Shown: positions 1-9,285 of the stretch, piece after piece
How the letters are laid out: every line of letters begins with the position of its first letter
Numbering within the stretch: the stretch's first letter is position 1
NCBI RefSeq assembly: GCF_002091635.1
Contig: NZ_BDAC01000021.1
Coordinates: 49,050 to 113,049 of the forward strand
Source: Pseudomonas indica NBRC 103045
GTDB lineage: Bacteria; Pseudomonadota; Gammaproteobacteria; Pseudomonadales; Pseudomonadaceae
Length of the DNA: 64,000 nucleotides
Reading direction: 5' to 3'
Notes under the pieces: model-generated
The model's input: the letters and a program-made list of their open reading frames with translations, nothing else
The model's database searches: none
Told to the model about the DNA's origin: nothing
Program-made: the position numbers and the translations under genes

Positions 1-1
1 G

Positions 2-1969
2 CAGGCGTATTTCGAGCAGGACGGCACGCGCACGCCGCTCAAGGGGGGCGACATCGCCGTGCTGGTGGCCAGCCACCGGCAGGCCGCCGACATCGCTGCC
101 GAACTGGCTGCGCGTGGGGTACCCAGCGTGCGGCGCGGGCGCGACAGCGTCTGGCACAGCGAGGAGGCGGAAGAGCTTGCCGCGGTGCTCGCCGCCTATG
201 CCGAACCGGGGCGCGAGGGGCTTTTGCGCTACGCCCTGGCCACCCGCCTGCTTGGCCGCGACGCCCTGCAACTGGCGCGCTGCCAGGATGACGAACTGGC
301 CTGGGACGCCGAGCGCGAAGCGGCGGAGAAATACCATCAGCTCTGGCAACAGCATGGCTTCATGCGCGCCTTCCGCGCCTGGTTGGACGAACAGGGTGTG
401 GCCGGGCGACTGCTCGGGCTGCCCGATGGCGAGCGCCGGCTGACCAACCTCCTGCACCTGGCCGAACTGCTACAAACCGAGAGCCTGCAACGCCCCGGCC
501 TGGAGCCGCTGCTCGCCTGGCTGAATGCCCAGCGCACCAGCGAAGGCGCTGGCGACGACGCGCTGCTGCGCCTGGAAAGCGATGCCGAGCGGGTGCAGAT
601 CGTCACCGTGCACACCAGCAAGGGCCTGGAATACCCGTTGGTGTTCTGCCCGTACCTGTGGGACGGCGGCCTGCTGCGCAAGGACGAGGACGTCACCTGC
701 CACGCCGCCGACGGTACACCGCTGCTCGACCTGGGCAGCGCCGACTGGGACAACCATCGCCGACGTGCCCGCCAGGAGCGTTTCGCCGAACGCCTGCGGC
801 TGGCCTATGTCGCCCTGACCCGTGCCCGCGATCGGCTCTGGCTGCACTGGGGCCCGGTCGCCTTGCCCAAGGCGAAGAAAGACGGCGAACTGTCCGAGGA
901 CGGCCTGCACAGCAGCGCCCTCGCCTGGCTGCTGCATGGCCGCGACCTGCCGGGCGACGATGCCCTGGCCGAACTGGCGACACATCTGGCCGCATGCGAG
1001 CCGGCGCAGTTGCGCGAGGAGTTGGACGCGCTGGCCAGCGACAGTGCCGGCACCCTCGCCCGCATCCCGCTGCTGGAGCGTGAGGCCAGTGCCCAGGGTC
1101 AGCACCGCGCCACACCGCCCGCCGAGCTGGCGCTGTTGCCGCGCAGCCTGCACAGCGCCTGGCGGATCGGCAGTTTCTCCGGTCTGGCCGCCGGGGTACA
1201 CATGGAAGCACCGGACCGCGATACCCTGGCCATGCCGGATGCCAGCGAGCCGGGCAGCGGCTTCTTCGCCTTCCCTCGCGGTGCACGTGCCGGTACCTGT
1301 CTGCACGCGATCCTGGAGCTCTGGGCGCGGGGCAAGGGCAGCCTGGAGGAATTGGTCGCCCCGGCTCTGCGTGACCACGGCTTGCCCGAGGACTGGGCGC
1401 CGCTGACCGTGGCCCATCTGCAACAGGTGCTGGACACCCGGCTGGACGAGCACGGCGAATTGCGCCTGTCCGCCCTGGCGTCGGAGCGCCGCTTGCCCGA
1501 GCTGGGCTTCACCTTCCCGGTGGCCGGCCTGGATGTCCAGCGCCTGCGCGCCCTGCTCTGCGACCCGGCTCATGGCTTGGCCGAGCCCCTGCGCGAGGCG
1601 GCGGCACGCCTGGAATTCGATGCGCTGAAAGGTTTCCTCAAGGGTTTCATCGACCTGACCTTCGAGCACGACGGTCGCTGGTACATCGCCGACTACAAAT
1701 CCAACTGGCTCGGCCCGGATACCGGGCACTACGGCGGCGACCGCCTGCTCCAGGCCCTGGCCGGCGAGCACTATTACTTGCAATACCTGATCTATCTGGT
1801 GGCGCTGCGCCGCTTCCTGCGCCAGCGTCTCGCGGATTTCCGCGACGAACAGCTTGGTGGCGCCTATTACCTGTTCCTGCGTGGCATGCCGGACGCCGGC
1901 GTGTACTTCGCCCGCCCGGCGGACGGCCTGTTGGATGCGCTGGACCGGCTGTTCGAGGAGGGGGCATGA
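2..1969 (+). CDS. recB: RecBCD exonuclease V subunit RecB, C-terminal part (5' end outside window)
   Basis: The reading frame is already open at base 2, so the gene starts upstream of the window and about 655 C-terminal residues are visible. Visible helicase motifs are VHTSKGLEYP (UvrD-type motif V) and YVALTRARDRLW (motif VI). They are followed by a linker and the RecB nuclease domain, with GFIDLTFEHDGRWYIADYKS carrying the catalytic Asp and the DYK signature, then the QYLIY motif. RecB is the 3'-5' helicase and the only nuclease of RecBCD, which processes double-strand ends for recombination. recD follows after a 108-base gap that holds an inverted repeat. The stop is TGA at 1967-1969. No frameshift is seen. 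Confidence 0.95.
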   Translation, partial: QAYFEQDGTRTPLKGGDIAVLVASHRQAADIAAELAARGVPSVRRGRDSVWHSEEAEELAAVLAAYAEPGREGLLRYALATRLLGRDALQLARCQDDELAWDAEREAAEKYHQLWQQHGFMRAFRAWLDEQGVAGRLLGLPDGERRLTNLLHLAELLQTESLQRPGLEPLLAWLNAQRTSEGAGDDALLRLESDAERVQIVTVHTSKGLEYPLVFCPYLWDGGLLRKDEDVTCHAADGTPLLDLGSADWDNHRRRARQERFAERLRLAYVALTRARDRLWLHWGPVALPKAKKDGELSEDGLHSSALAWLLHGRDLPGDDALAELATHLAACEPAQLREELDALASDSAGTLARIPLLEREASAQGQHRATPPAELALLPRSLHSAWRIGSFSGLAAGVHMEAPDRDTLAMPDASEPGSGFFAFPRGARAGTCLHAILELWARGKGSLEELVAPALRDHGLPEDWAPLTVAHLQQVLDTRLDEHGELRLSALASERRLPELGFTFPVAGLDVQRLRALLCDPAHGLAEPLREAAARLEFDALKGFLKGFIDLTFEHDGRWYIADYKSNWLGPDTGHYGGDRLLQALAGEHYYLQYLIYLVALRRFLRQRLADFRDEQLGGAYYLFLRGMPDAGVYFARPADGLLDALDRLFEEGA

Positions 1970-1981
1970 ACCCAGTTGTCA

Positions 1982-2049
1982 TCGGGCGAATGAATTCGCC
2001 CCTACCTATGTCCGGCTTTTCCCCTGTAGGTGCGAATTCATTCGCCCGA
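1982..2049. repeat. REPIN-like inverted repeat between recB and recD
   Basis: Two arms of 24 bases (1982-2005 and 2026-2049) are inverted copies with one mismatch, separated by 20 bases. Each arm itself contains the near-palindrome GGGCGAATGAATTCGCCC or its partner. The layout of two inverted REP units with a short spacer is that of Pseudomonas REPINs, which are moved by RAYT transposases. No RAYT gene is seen in the window. The element lies wholly between the two coding regions and could fold the recB-recD mRNA. Confidence 0.75.
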
Positions 2050-2077
2050 CGGCTCCCTGCACCGAACGGAGACCGCC

Positions 2078-3934
2078 ATGGCGCTCGCTGATCTTCCCCT
2101 CAGCCCCCTGGAGCGCGCCTTCGTCGACAGCCTGCAACGCCTCGATCCGCAGGCGGACGACGCGGTGCTGGCTGCCGCCGCACTCTGCTGCCAGGTGCTG
2201 GCCGAGGGCGATGTCTGCCTGCCCTTGGGGCGCCGCGCGGGCAAGCCCGCCTGGCCGGAAGCGGACGCCGGCTTCGTGCTGCCGCCTCTGGCGGCGTGGC
2301 GTGCGCACCTGGAGGCGTCGCCCTTGGTGGCCAGGCCGGGCGAGTTCGCCCCGCTGATCCTCGACCGTGACCGTCTCTACCTGGCGCGCTACCACGCTTA
2401 CGAAAGCCAGCTCGCCGAACGCCTGTTGACACGGGCGGCGGACCGACCGGAGGTGGACGAAACGCTGCTGGCCGACTCCCTCGCCCGCCTGTTTGCCCGC
2501 AACACCCAGTCGCCGGACTGGCAGCGCCTGGCGGCGGCGCAGGCGGTTCGTCGGCGTCTGGCGGTGATTTCCGGCGGCCCCGGAACCGGCAAGACCACGA
2601 CTGTGGTGCGCCTGCTCGCCGCCTTGCTCGAGCAACGCGGCGGCGAGTCCCTGGCCATCGGCCTCGCGGCGCCCACCGGCAAGGCGGCGGCGCGGATGGC
2701 CGAGGCGATCCGCAACGCCAAGGCCGAACTGCCGGTCAGCGAGGCGATCAAGGCGGCGCTGCCTGAGGAGGCGCGCACCCTGCACCGGCTGCTCGGCAGC
2801 CGCGGCGACAGCCCCCAGGTGCGTCACGACGCGTCCAATCCGCTGCCCCTGGACGTGCTGGTGGTGGACGAGGCCTCCATGGTGGACTTGGCGCTGATGG
2901 CCAAGCTGCTCGCTGCCCTTCCCCCCGCGGCGCGGCTGATTCTGCTCGGCGACAAGGACCAGCTCGCCGCTGTCGAGGCCGGCGCGGTGTTCGCCGAACT
3001 GTGCGAGGGACGTGGTTTCGATGCACGCGCGGCGGCCGATCTGCAACGCCTCACCGGCCAGCCGGTGCCGGTGGAGAAGCCCCGTTCGAAGCTGGGCGAT
3101 GCGGTGGTGCTGCTCACCCACAGTCATCGCTTCGCCGGCGATAGCGGCATCGGCGAACTGGCGCGGCGGATCAATGCCGGTGACGCCAAGGGCACCCAGG
3201 CCCTGCTGCGGGAAAACCGCGCCGACCTGGCCTGGAACGCCCATCCGACGCCTGCCGGCCTGCTGGAGCGACTGGATGCGGGCTATGCGCCGTATCTCGC
3301 CGCCGCCCGCCAGGGCGATCCGGGTGCTGCCTTCGCTGCGTTCAACACCTTCCGCGCCCTCACCGCCCAACGCGAAGGCCCCTGGGGCGTGGCCGGGATC
3401 AACGAGGCCCTGGAGGCGCGCATCAAGCGCCGTCTCGGTCTGGCCAGCCGGGAGCGCTGGTACCCTGGCCGTGCGGTGATGGTGCGGCAGAACGACTACG
3501 CCCTGGGGCTGTTCAACGGCGATATCGGCCTGTGCCTGCCGACGTCCAACGGCCTGCGGGTGTTCTTCGAGGGTGAGGACGGCTACCGGCCGTTCGCCCC
3601 GGCGCGCCTGCCCAGCCACGACAGCGCTTTCGCCATGACCGTGCACAAGAGTCAGGGCTCGGAATTCGCCGAGGTGCTGCTGGCACTGCCGGAACAGCCC
3701 AGCCCGCTGCTGACCCGCAGCCTGTTTTACACCGGCATCACCCGCGCCAAGCGCAAAGTGGAAATCTGGGCCCTGGCGCCCCGCCTGAGCGAAGCGGTGA
3801 ACACCCGCGCCGAACGCGCTGCCGGTCTGGCCGAGCGACTGGGCGTGCCACCAGCCGCCAGCGCCGAGCCAGTCGCGCCGGCTCCGCCGAAGCCTGTCGA
3901 TCCGGCAGCCAAGGGGCAGTTGGACTTGTTCTAG
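2078..3934 (+). CDS. recD: RecBCD exonuclease V subunit RecD (5'-3' helicase)
   Basis: The 618-residue product is the fast 5'-3' helicase of RecBCD. The Walker A motif GGPGTGKTT lies at about residue 166. It is followed by VVDEASMVD (Walker B/DEAS), LLGDKDQLAAVEAGAVF (motif III), MTVHKSQGSEF (motif V) and YTGITRAKRKV (motif VI), all in the family order. The frame stays open upstream to 2030, but those codons lie in the inverted repeat, so the ATG at 2078 with an upstream purine stretch (CGGAGA) is taken as the start. The gene is downstream of recB on the same strand, as is usual, but here the two do not overlap. recC is not in the window. Confidence 0.95.
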   Translation: MALADLPLSPLERAFVDSLQRLDPQADDAVLAAAALCCQVLAEGDVCLPLGRRAGKPAWPEADAGFVLPPLAAWRAHLEASPLVARPGEFAPLILDRDRLYLARYHAYESQLAERLLTRAADRPEVDETLLADSLARLFARNTQSPDWQRLAAAQAVRRRLAVISGGPGTGKTTTVVRLLAALLEQRGGESLAIGLAAPTGKAAARMAEAIRNAKAELPVSEAIKAALPEEARTLHRLLGSRGDSPQVRHDASNPLPLDVLVVDEASMVDLALMAKLLAALPPAARLILLGDKDQLAAVEAGAVFAELCEGRGFDARAAADLQRLTGQPVPVEKPRSKLGDAVVLLTHSHRFAGDSGIGELARRINAGDAKGTQALLRENRADLAWNAHPTPAGLLERLDAGYAPYLAAARQGDPGAAFAAFNTFRALTAQREGPWGVAGINEALEARIKRRLGLASRERWYPGRAVMVRQNDYALGLFNGDIGLCLPTSNGLRVFFEGEDGYRPFAPARLPSHDSAFAMTVHKSQGSEFAEVLLALPEQPSPLLTRSLFYTGITRAKRKVEIWALAPRLSEAVNTRAERAAGLAERLGVPPAASAEPVAPAPPKPVDPAAKGQLDLF

Positions 3935-4019
3935 CGAACGCCCGTTACGTGTCGAACTTCTCGGCTCCGAGGTTTTTCCGTCTCCTCAGCGCGACCGTAC
4001 GTTCACTCCGATAATCGGT

Positions 4020-4925
4020 TTAGCCCACCCATCCCATCACCAACGGCAGGCTGGCCGCGGCCAGCAGCGTTTGCAGGGTGATGATCCCGGCCATCAAATG
4101 ACTATCGCCGCCGAGCTGGCGGGTCAGGACGTAGGCGGTAGGGGCAGTGGGCAGGGCGAAGAACAGGATCAGCAGGCTGCTTTCCATGGCCGGCAGGTGC
4201 AGCGCCAGGGCCACGCCGAACGCCAGGAGCGGCATGGCCAGCAGGCGCATCGCGCAGTTCCAGCCGAGGGCCGGGACTTCGCCGCCGAGTTCCTGCGGTC
4301 GCAGCGCAGCGCCGACGCAGAGCAGGCCGAGCGGCAGGCTGGCGGCGGCGAGCAGGCTGAGCAGGCGGTCGGTGCCGCCGGGCAGGCCGAGGCCGGAGAG
4401 GTTGACCAGCGCACCGGCCAGGCAGGCGAGGATCAGCGGATTCCTGGCGATCGGCAGCAGCAACGAGCGGGCGCTGACGCCGCGCTCGGCGGTGAGCGCC
4501 CAGACCGACATCACGTTCACCGTCGGCACCATCAGCGCCAGCATCAACGCGGCCAGGGTCAGGCCCTCCTTGCCGAACAGGCTGCCCACCGCAGCCAGGC
4601 CCAGGTAGGTGTTGAAGCGCAGCACGCCCTGGGTGACGGCGCCGAAGCGTGCCGCCGACCAACCGCGCACCCGGCGGGCGACGAGCAAGGCGATCCAGGC
4701 CAGGCCGAGGGCAAGCAGGACTGCCAGGGCCAGGCGGGGCAGCGCGGGGTTGTCCAACGGAGCGGTGGCCAGGCTGCTGAACAGCAGGGCGGGGAAGAGA
4801 ATGAAGTAGTTCAGGCGTTCGGCGCCCGGCCAGAAGGCCTCGCTGGGAAAGTCCCAACGGCGCAGCAGATAACCGCCGACGATCAGGGCGAACAGGGGCC
4901 AGAGGGCGAGCAGCAGGGCAGTCAC
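4020..4925 (-). CDS. AEC (auxin efflux carrier) family transporter
   Basis: This 301-residue, very hydrophobic protein has about ten predicted membrane segments and no signal peptide. It starts with a segment ending in VGGYLLRRW, followed by FPALLFSSLA, typical of the AEC/membrane transport family (PF03547). Bacterial members export or import small organic acids or amino acids by a secondary mechanism. The substrate cannot be read from the sequence. It is convergent with recD (85-base gap, no convincing terminator) and divergent from the diguanylate cyclase. The 196 bases between 4926 and 5121 must hold both promoters. Confidence 0.85.
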   Translation of the reverse strand: MTALLLALWPLFALIVGGYLLRRWDFPSEAFWPGAERLNYFILFPALLFSSLATAPLDNPALPRLALAVLLALGLAWIALLVARRVRGWSAARFGAVTQGVLRFNTYLGLAAVGSLFGKEGLTLAALMLALMVPTVNVMSVWALTAERGVSARSLLLPIARNPLILACLAGALVNLSGLGLPGGTDRLLSLLAAASLPLGLLCVGAALRPQELGGEVPALGWNCAMRLLAMPLLAFGVALALHLPAMESSLLILFFALPTAPTAYVLTRQLGGDSHLMAGIITLQTLLAAASLPLVMGWVG

Positions 4926-5121
4926 TCGGATTTCCAGGCAGGAGAGGAGGTCACATCTTGGTAGCTGACGCGCCCGTCGGCAAGACCGAAAGCCGGGTTG
5001 ACCGCTCTAGGGCGGGCTATGCTGGCCGAGGCAGTCACGTTTCGTCGGATCGGGTGACCTAAAGCCTGAGCTGGAGATGTCGAAATGATATTATTCCTGG
5101 CGACCAACGAGTGCCCGCGCC

Positions 5122-6309
5122 ATGTTTGCCCAAGAAAGTCAGGTGGTTGAAGAATTTCTCCATACCCCGTACGGGCAGCAATTGCGGCAAGGTTTCCGTT
5201 GGCTGCGCTTTTCCTCTTCCCTGGAGCGCGAGTTCCGCGCCCAACTCAACGAGCAGTCGCGTCTTTCCCAATTCCTCGCCGGCCTACTGCTGACCCTGGT
5301 GGTCGGTGGCTATCTGTACATCGAGCAGGTCTTCATCGTTGCCTACCAGCCGGTGTGGCTGACGGAAGTGACACTGATCCGCCTGGCACTGATCGGCATC
5401 GGCGGTATGGTCCTGCTGATGAGCGGCAGTCGCCGTGGACGACGAATCGCAACGAAGCTCTATCCGCTATTGCTGGTGGTAATCGGCGGTCTCGCCTCCC
5501 ATGTCGATCTGCATTACGAAGCCAGCCGGCTGCCGCTGGTGCTGCGTTACGAAGCGGGGTTGTTGATCGTTTCGTCGTTCTTCTTTCTCGGCATCACGTT
5601 CTGGACGGCGCTGTGTTGCGGCCTGTTGATCATGTTGGTGGACGGCGTGATGGCGCAGTGGCGGCTGGAAGGACCATTGCTGGCCGAGCACTGGATCGCC
5701 ACCGGTTACTACCTGGTCCTTCTGTTCATCGGGGCGACCGGCCGCTTCGTGCATGAATTTTCCCAGCGCGAGCAGTTCCTCATGCGCAAGCTGCTCGGCT
5801 GGGTGGCCGAGCATGACGCCCTGACCGGCCTGGCGAACCGGCGCCACTACGATTCGTCGCTGCGGGTACGCCTGTCGCAGGCGCGACGTGACCGGATGCC
5901 TATGGCGCTGCTGTTGGCCGATCTGGATGATTTCAAGGTCTACAACGATACCCTGGGGCATCCGGCGGGCGATGAGCTGTTGCGGGTCTTCGGCGTGCGC
6001 TTCGCCGAATTCGCCCGGCGCCCGCTGGACGTAGCGGCCCGGACCGGCGGCGAAGAGTTCGCCCTGCTGTTGTACGACACCGACGAAGCGGGGGCCGAGG
6101 TCATTGCCGGGAACATCCTCAAGAGCCTGCGTGAAAATGCGCTGCCGCACCCTTCGGAATGGCCGCGCGGACCGTTGACCCTGAGCATCGGCGTTGCCGT
6201 CGCCAACGAGCGGGACACCGCCGAGACCCTGTACAAGCGCGCCGACACGGCGTTGTACCGGGCCAAGGCGGGGGGCAAGAACCGCTTCGTGCTCAGCTGG
6301 CTGCCCTGA
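5122..6309 (+). CDS. Membrane-bound diguanylate cyclase (GGDEF)
   Basis: A 395-residue c-di-GMP synthase. The N-terminal half (about 50-210) has five to six hydrophobic segments forming a membrane sensor module of no named type that I recognise. A short linker leads into the GGDEF domain: DALTGLANRRHYD (232-244), LADLDDFKVYND, and the active-site loop GGEEF at 309-313. The product-inhibition I-site RPLD lies at 300-303, five residues ahead of the loop, so feedback control by c-di-GMP is expected. There is no EAL domain. It ends 7 bases from the convergent osmC. Confidence 0.93.
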   Translation: MFAQESQVVEEFLHTPYGQQLRQGFRWLRFSSSLEREFRAQLNEQSRLSQFLAGLLLTLVVGGYLYIEQVFIVAYQPVWLTEVTLIRLALIGIGGMVLLMSGSRRGRRIATKLYPLLLVVIGGLASHVDLHYEASRLPLVLRYEAGLLIVSSFFFLGITFWTALCCGLLIMLVDGVMAQWRLEGPLLAEHWIATGYYLVLLFIGATGRFVHEFSQREQFLMRKLLGWVAEHDALTGLANRRHYDSSLRVRLSQARRDRMPMALLLADLDDFKVYNDTLGHPAGDELLRVFGVRFAEFARRPLDVAARTGGEEFALLLYDTDEAGAEVIAGNILKSLRENALPHPSEWPRGPLTLSIGVAVANERDTAETLYKRADTALYRAKAGGKNRFVLSWLP

Positions 6310-6316
6310 CTTCGGC

Positions 6317-6742
6317 TCAGCTTTCCAGGGTGGCGTTGAGGTTGATGCGTGCCTTCAGCAGCTTGGAGACCGGGCAGCCTTCCTTCGCCTGATTGGCGAT
6401 CTGCTGGAACTGGTTGACGTCGGCACCGGGAATCTTCGCCTTCAGGATGAGGTCGACGGTGGTGATTTCAAAGCCTTCGCCCACCTTGTCCAGGGTCACC
6501 ACGGCCTGCGTTTCGATACGCTCGGCGGTGAGTCCGGCTTGGCCGAGCATCATCGACAGCGCCATGGAGAAACAACCGGCGTGTGCCGCGCCGATCAGCT
6601 CTTCCGGGTTGGTGCCCGGCTGGTCTTCGAAGCGCGTGTTGAAGCCGTAGGGGTTGTCCTTGAGCGCGCCGCTCTGGGTGCTGAGGGTGCCCTTGCCGTC
6701 CTTGAGATTGCCCTGCCAGACCGCCGATGCGTGCTTTTTCAT
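6317..6742 (-). CDS. osmC: OsmC family organic hydroperoxide reductase
   Basis: The 141-residue protein closely matches the OsmC subfamily: YGFNTRFE, then GTNPEELIGAAHAGCFSMAL with the peroxidatic Cys, and EGCPVSKLLKA with the resolving Cys. OsmC proteins reduce organic hydroperoxides in the cytoplasm with thiol reductants. The frame is open 43 codons further upstream. The ATG at 6742 is chosen because GGAGGA lies six bases before it and the protein then aligns from MKKHASAVWQG, as in known OsmC. It is convergent with the diguanylate cyclase. OsmC genes are usually induced by osmotic or stationary-phase stress, but no control site was identified here. Confidence 0.95.
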   Translation of the reverse strand: MKKHASAVWQGNLKDGKGTLSTQSGALKDNPYGFNTRFEDQPGTNPEELIGAAHAGCFSMALSMMLGQAGLTAERIETQAVVTLDKVGEGFEITTVDLILKAKIPGADVNQFQQIANQAKEGCPVSKLLKARINLNATLES

Positions 6743-6815
6743 GATGCGTCCTCCGCGCGGGTTGCGATCTGGTTCAGAGGCATTCCGCACGGGAGAGTTC
6801 AGTGCCGTTCGGCTG

Positions 6816-8765
6816 TCAGGGTAGTTCCAGCCCGCCACCGGCCTTATGCAGCGCGCGCAGGTGTTCGCCAAGGCGGGCCAGGTTGGCTTCGCTGGCTTCC
6901 AGCTCGCTGCGGCGCTCCGGCAACAGGAGCAGGCGCACCTCGCGGTCGAGGTCGTCGCTCAGCCGATGCAGCGTCTGCTGGCGTTCGGATGCCTCCGCTT
7001 CCAGGCGCTGCCATTCGCCGGCCTGGGGCAGGCCGTAGCCGCTGTCTAGCATTTCAGCGGGGCGGCTGAGGAAGCCGCTGTTGGCGAGGATGCCTTCGAG
7101 GGTATCGCCGGCCTTGGCGAGAAGCTCGTCGTCGGCGGCGCGCGGGCCGAGGTAGCGCTGCTTGAGTTCGTCCTGGGCCAGCAGCAGTTGCCTGCGCAGG
7201 GCGGCTTGTTCCAAGAGGAGCAGGGCTGCCGAGGCGCGCAGGTCGGCATTCTCGAACCAGGGTCGGCGGCGCTCGGCGGGCAGGGCGAGCCACTCCTCGA
7301 CGCGCGCCTGGGGCACCGCCAGGCGCTGGCGCAGTACGGCGAACATCGCCTGGTAGCGGTCACGGAAGGAGTCGAAGCGATAGCCCAGGCGCAGGGCCTC
7401 CTTGGGATCGTCGAGCACGCTACGGTCGGCCAGGCCGCGGGCGATCAGCAGGTCGAGCAGGCCGTTGGGCATGATGCTGTCGAGGCCGACCAACTCCGGG
7501 CGGTCGGTGCCGCTGCGCAACAGCTTGAGGGTCTCCACCGCGCAATTGTTGGAGAGGAAGTAATAGTCGCCGTCGTAGCTCCAGTGCAGCTCGGCTGCGC
7601 GAGCGACCAGCATGTCCTGTTCGGTGCGATTCAGGCGCAATGGGACCGAGGCCAGGCTGCGCATCTCCACCTTGGTGTATTCGTCGATCACCTGCGACAA
7701 CGGCAGCACGAACAACCGTGAGGGGTAGACGCCGGTAAGGCCGTCCCAGCTGGACAGTTGCACATCGCCGACGAAGGCACGGTAGGACAGCACCAGATGG
7801 TGGTCGAGATCGAGCCGGCAGGCCGGGCCGCGTGGCCGACCGGGGGCGCAGACCACCAGGCGCAGCATGCTGTGGCCCCAGCGGCTGACCCAGGCATCGT
7901 TGGCTTCGGCGAACAGGTAGTCCACTTCGTAGACCCGTTCCGGGTCCAGCTTGCCCAGCGGTACCCGGCCGAAATCACGCCCGGCGTTGAGGTAGGCGTA
8001 ACCGTCCAGGCAAGTGTCACGGTCGACTGGAGACCAGCCGAAGTGTTCGCTGAAGTAGCGGTACAGGGACGGGCGGCGGCAGGCATAGCTCGGGTCGAGG
8101 AGGAAATACTCCATGTTCACCGCGACGAACTCACGCGGGTTGCTCAACTCGTAGACGTCCGGGCTGCGCGCGACCTGGCCGTTGTGCCGTTCGCGCTGGC
8201 CGCGGCTGCCGACGCGCTGCGGCCAGCCGGCCAGATCGAGCAGGCGTGGGTCGTCGCTGAGGGTGAAGCGGCGAGCGGTCTGGCCTCGGCAACGGTCCGG
8301 CAGGCCGACCGGGCCGAGATCGGCGGCCTGCCGGCGGCAACGCTGCAGGCGCTGCCATTCGCCATCGGGCCAGAGGCGGGCGCGGTCGTACAGGTGCGTG
8401 AGTTCGTGCAGCACGGTAGCCAGCAGCTCGCGGCGTACCGTGCCGTGGGGACGGTTGGTGCGCTCGCGTGCGGCGGAGCCATCGACCAGGCCGTCGAGCA
8501 GTTTTGCGTTCAGCGCCAGGGCATCGAGGCGGGTGACCCGGCCGTAGCCGTTGTCAGGCAGATCGTTGCGCCAGAGGACCTCCACGCGGCGGTCGAGGCG
8601 TTCGACGAAGCGTGGCGGCAAGGCATCCAGGGCTTCGTCGAGCAGGGCCTGGCTGGCCTCGCGTTGTGCCGTTGTCAGGCCGTCGTCTTGCAGCTCCAGC
8701 CGCAGACCGGCCTGGAGAGGGCCGGCGACCAGCAGCAGGGTGGCGCAGAGCAGGCGCGAAAGCAT
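6816..8765 (-). CDS. DUF4105 envelope protein with N-terminal zincin-like motif
   Basis: A 649-residue protein with a signal peptide (cleavage near GPLQA-G, about residue 19). The N-terminal third has a metallopeptidase-like HELTHLYD motif (120-127) and a downstream NPREFVAVNMEYF stretch with Glu residues that could be the third ligand. The middle and C-terminal part is DUF4105, with RWGHSMLRLV (His at about 298) and FLSNNCAVETLKLL (Cys at about 408). The His-before-Cys order resembles permuted papain-like (NlpC/P60 or LRAT-type) enzymes, which is inference. The C-terminus is helical and charged. It lies 24 bases after a DUF2388 gene and is probably cotranscribed with it. Function unknown. 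Confidence 0.8.
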   Translation of the reverse strand: MLSRLLCATLLLVAGPLQAGLRLELQDDGLTTAQREASQALLDEALDALPPRFVERLDRRVEVLWRNDLPDNGYGRVTRLDALALNAKLLDGLVDGSAARERTNRPHGTVRRELLATVLHELTHLYDRARLWPDGEWQRLQRCRRQAADLGPVGLPDRCRGQTARRFTLSDDPRLLDLAGWPQRVGSRGQRERHNGQVARSPDVYELSNPREFVAVNMEYFLLDPSYACRRPSLYRYFSEHFGWSPVDRDTCLDGYAYLNAGRDFGRVPLGKLDPERVYEVDYLFAEANDAWVSRWGHSMLRLVVCAPGRPRGPACRLDLDHHLVLSYRAFVGDVQLSSWDGLTGVYPSRLFVLPLSQVIDEYTKVEMRSLASVPLRLNRTEQDMLVARAAELHWSYDGDYYFLSNNCAVETLKLLRSGTDRPELVGLDSIMPNGLLDLLIARGLADRSVLDDPKEALRLGYRFDSFRDRYQAMFAVLRQRLAVPQARVEEWLALPAERRRPWFENADLRASAALLLLEQAALRRQLLLAQDELKQRYLGPRAADDELLAKAGDTLEGILANSGFLSRPAEMLDSGYGLPQAGEWQRLEAEASERQQTLHRLSDDLDREVRLLLLPERRSELEASEANLARLGEHLRALHKAGGGLELP

Positions 8766-8789
8766 GGGCGGGCTGCCGCGCCGGTTGGA

Positions 8790-9110
8790 TCAGCGGGCGA
8801 GGATGGCTTCGGCCAGTGCCAGATCGCTGGCGCCGCGTGCTTCCGGCACCTGGCTGCGGATGGCATCGAGGGCGGCTTCCAGGCGGGCGCCACGTATTTC
8901 ACCCTGGCTGGCGACGAAGCTGGCGGCATCGTCGCGGGCCTCGACCACGACTTTCATGTCGCGGATCGAGGTGGTGGTGTCGGAGGTGAAATCGACGGTG
9001 CGGTCCAGCGCGCGGACCACAATGTTGCTGGTGGCGACCAGCGTCTGCGCCTGGGCGGCGCCGACGGACAGGAACAGGGCGGTGGTAGCGACGAGCAAGG
9101 ACGTGCGCAT
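8790..9110 (-). CDS. DUF2388 family secreted small protein (copy 2)
   Basis: A 106-residue protein with a clear signal peptide ending around AAQA-QTLV. The mature part has the DUF2388 pattern: IVVRALDRTVDFTSD, then RDDAASFVASQGEIRGA and a C-terminal helix ending ALAEAILAR. The start ATG is preceded by GGAG. It is followed 24 bases on by the DUF4105 gene, so the two probably form an operon. It is a clear paralogue of the gene at 9286-9603: the run AASFVASQGEIRGARLEAAL is identical in both. The family is common in Pseudomonas and has no established function. Confidence 0.85.
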   Translation of the reverse strand: MRTSLLVATTALFLSVGAAQAQTLVATSNIVVRALDRTVDFTSDTTTSIRDMKVVVEARDDAASFVASQGEIRGARLEAALDAIRSQVPEARGASDLALAEAILAR

Positions 9111-9285
9111 GGCGTTTCAACTCCAGACGAAACGGATTGGTTCATTGGACGGAAATCATCGGCCCCGGTTCGCTGGTGCGGCGAGGGGCCGATTCGGGCG
9201 GGAAGGCTAACGGAATGCGCGGCGGCCGGCCAGAGCGTCGAGTACGGGTGCGACGTGTCTGGCTCGTCGGGTGAAGGCGGGGCGG

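Noticed and set aside
3935..4019. Possible terminator after recD (CTCGGCTCCGAG followed by GTTTTT)
   Set aside because: The stem would be five pairs with a two-base loop, too small to support as a terminator.
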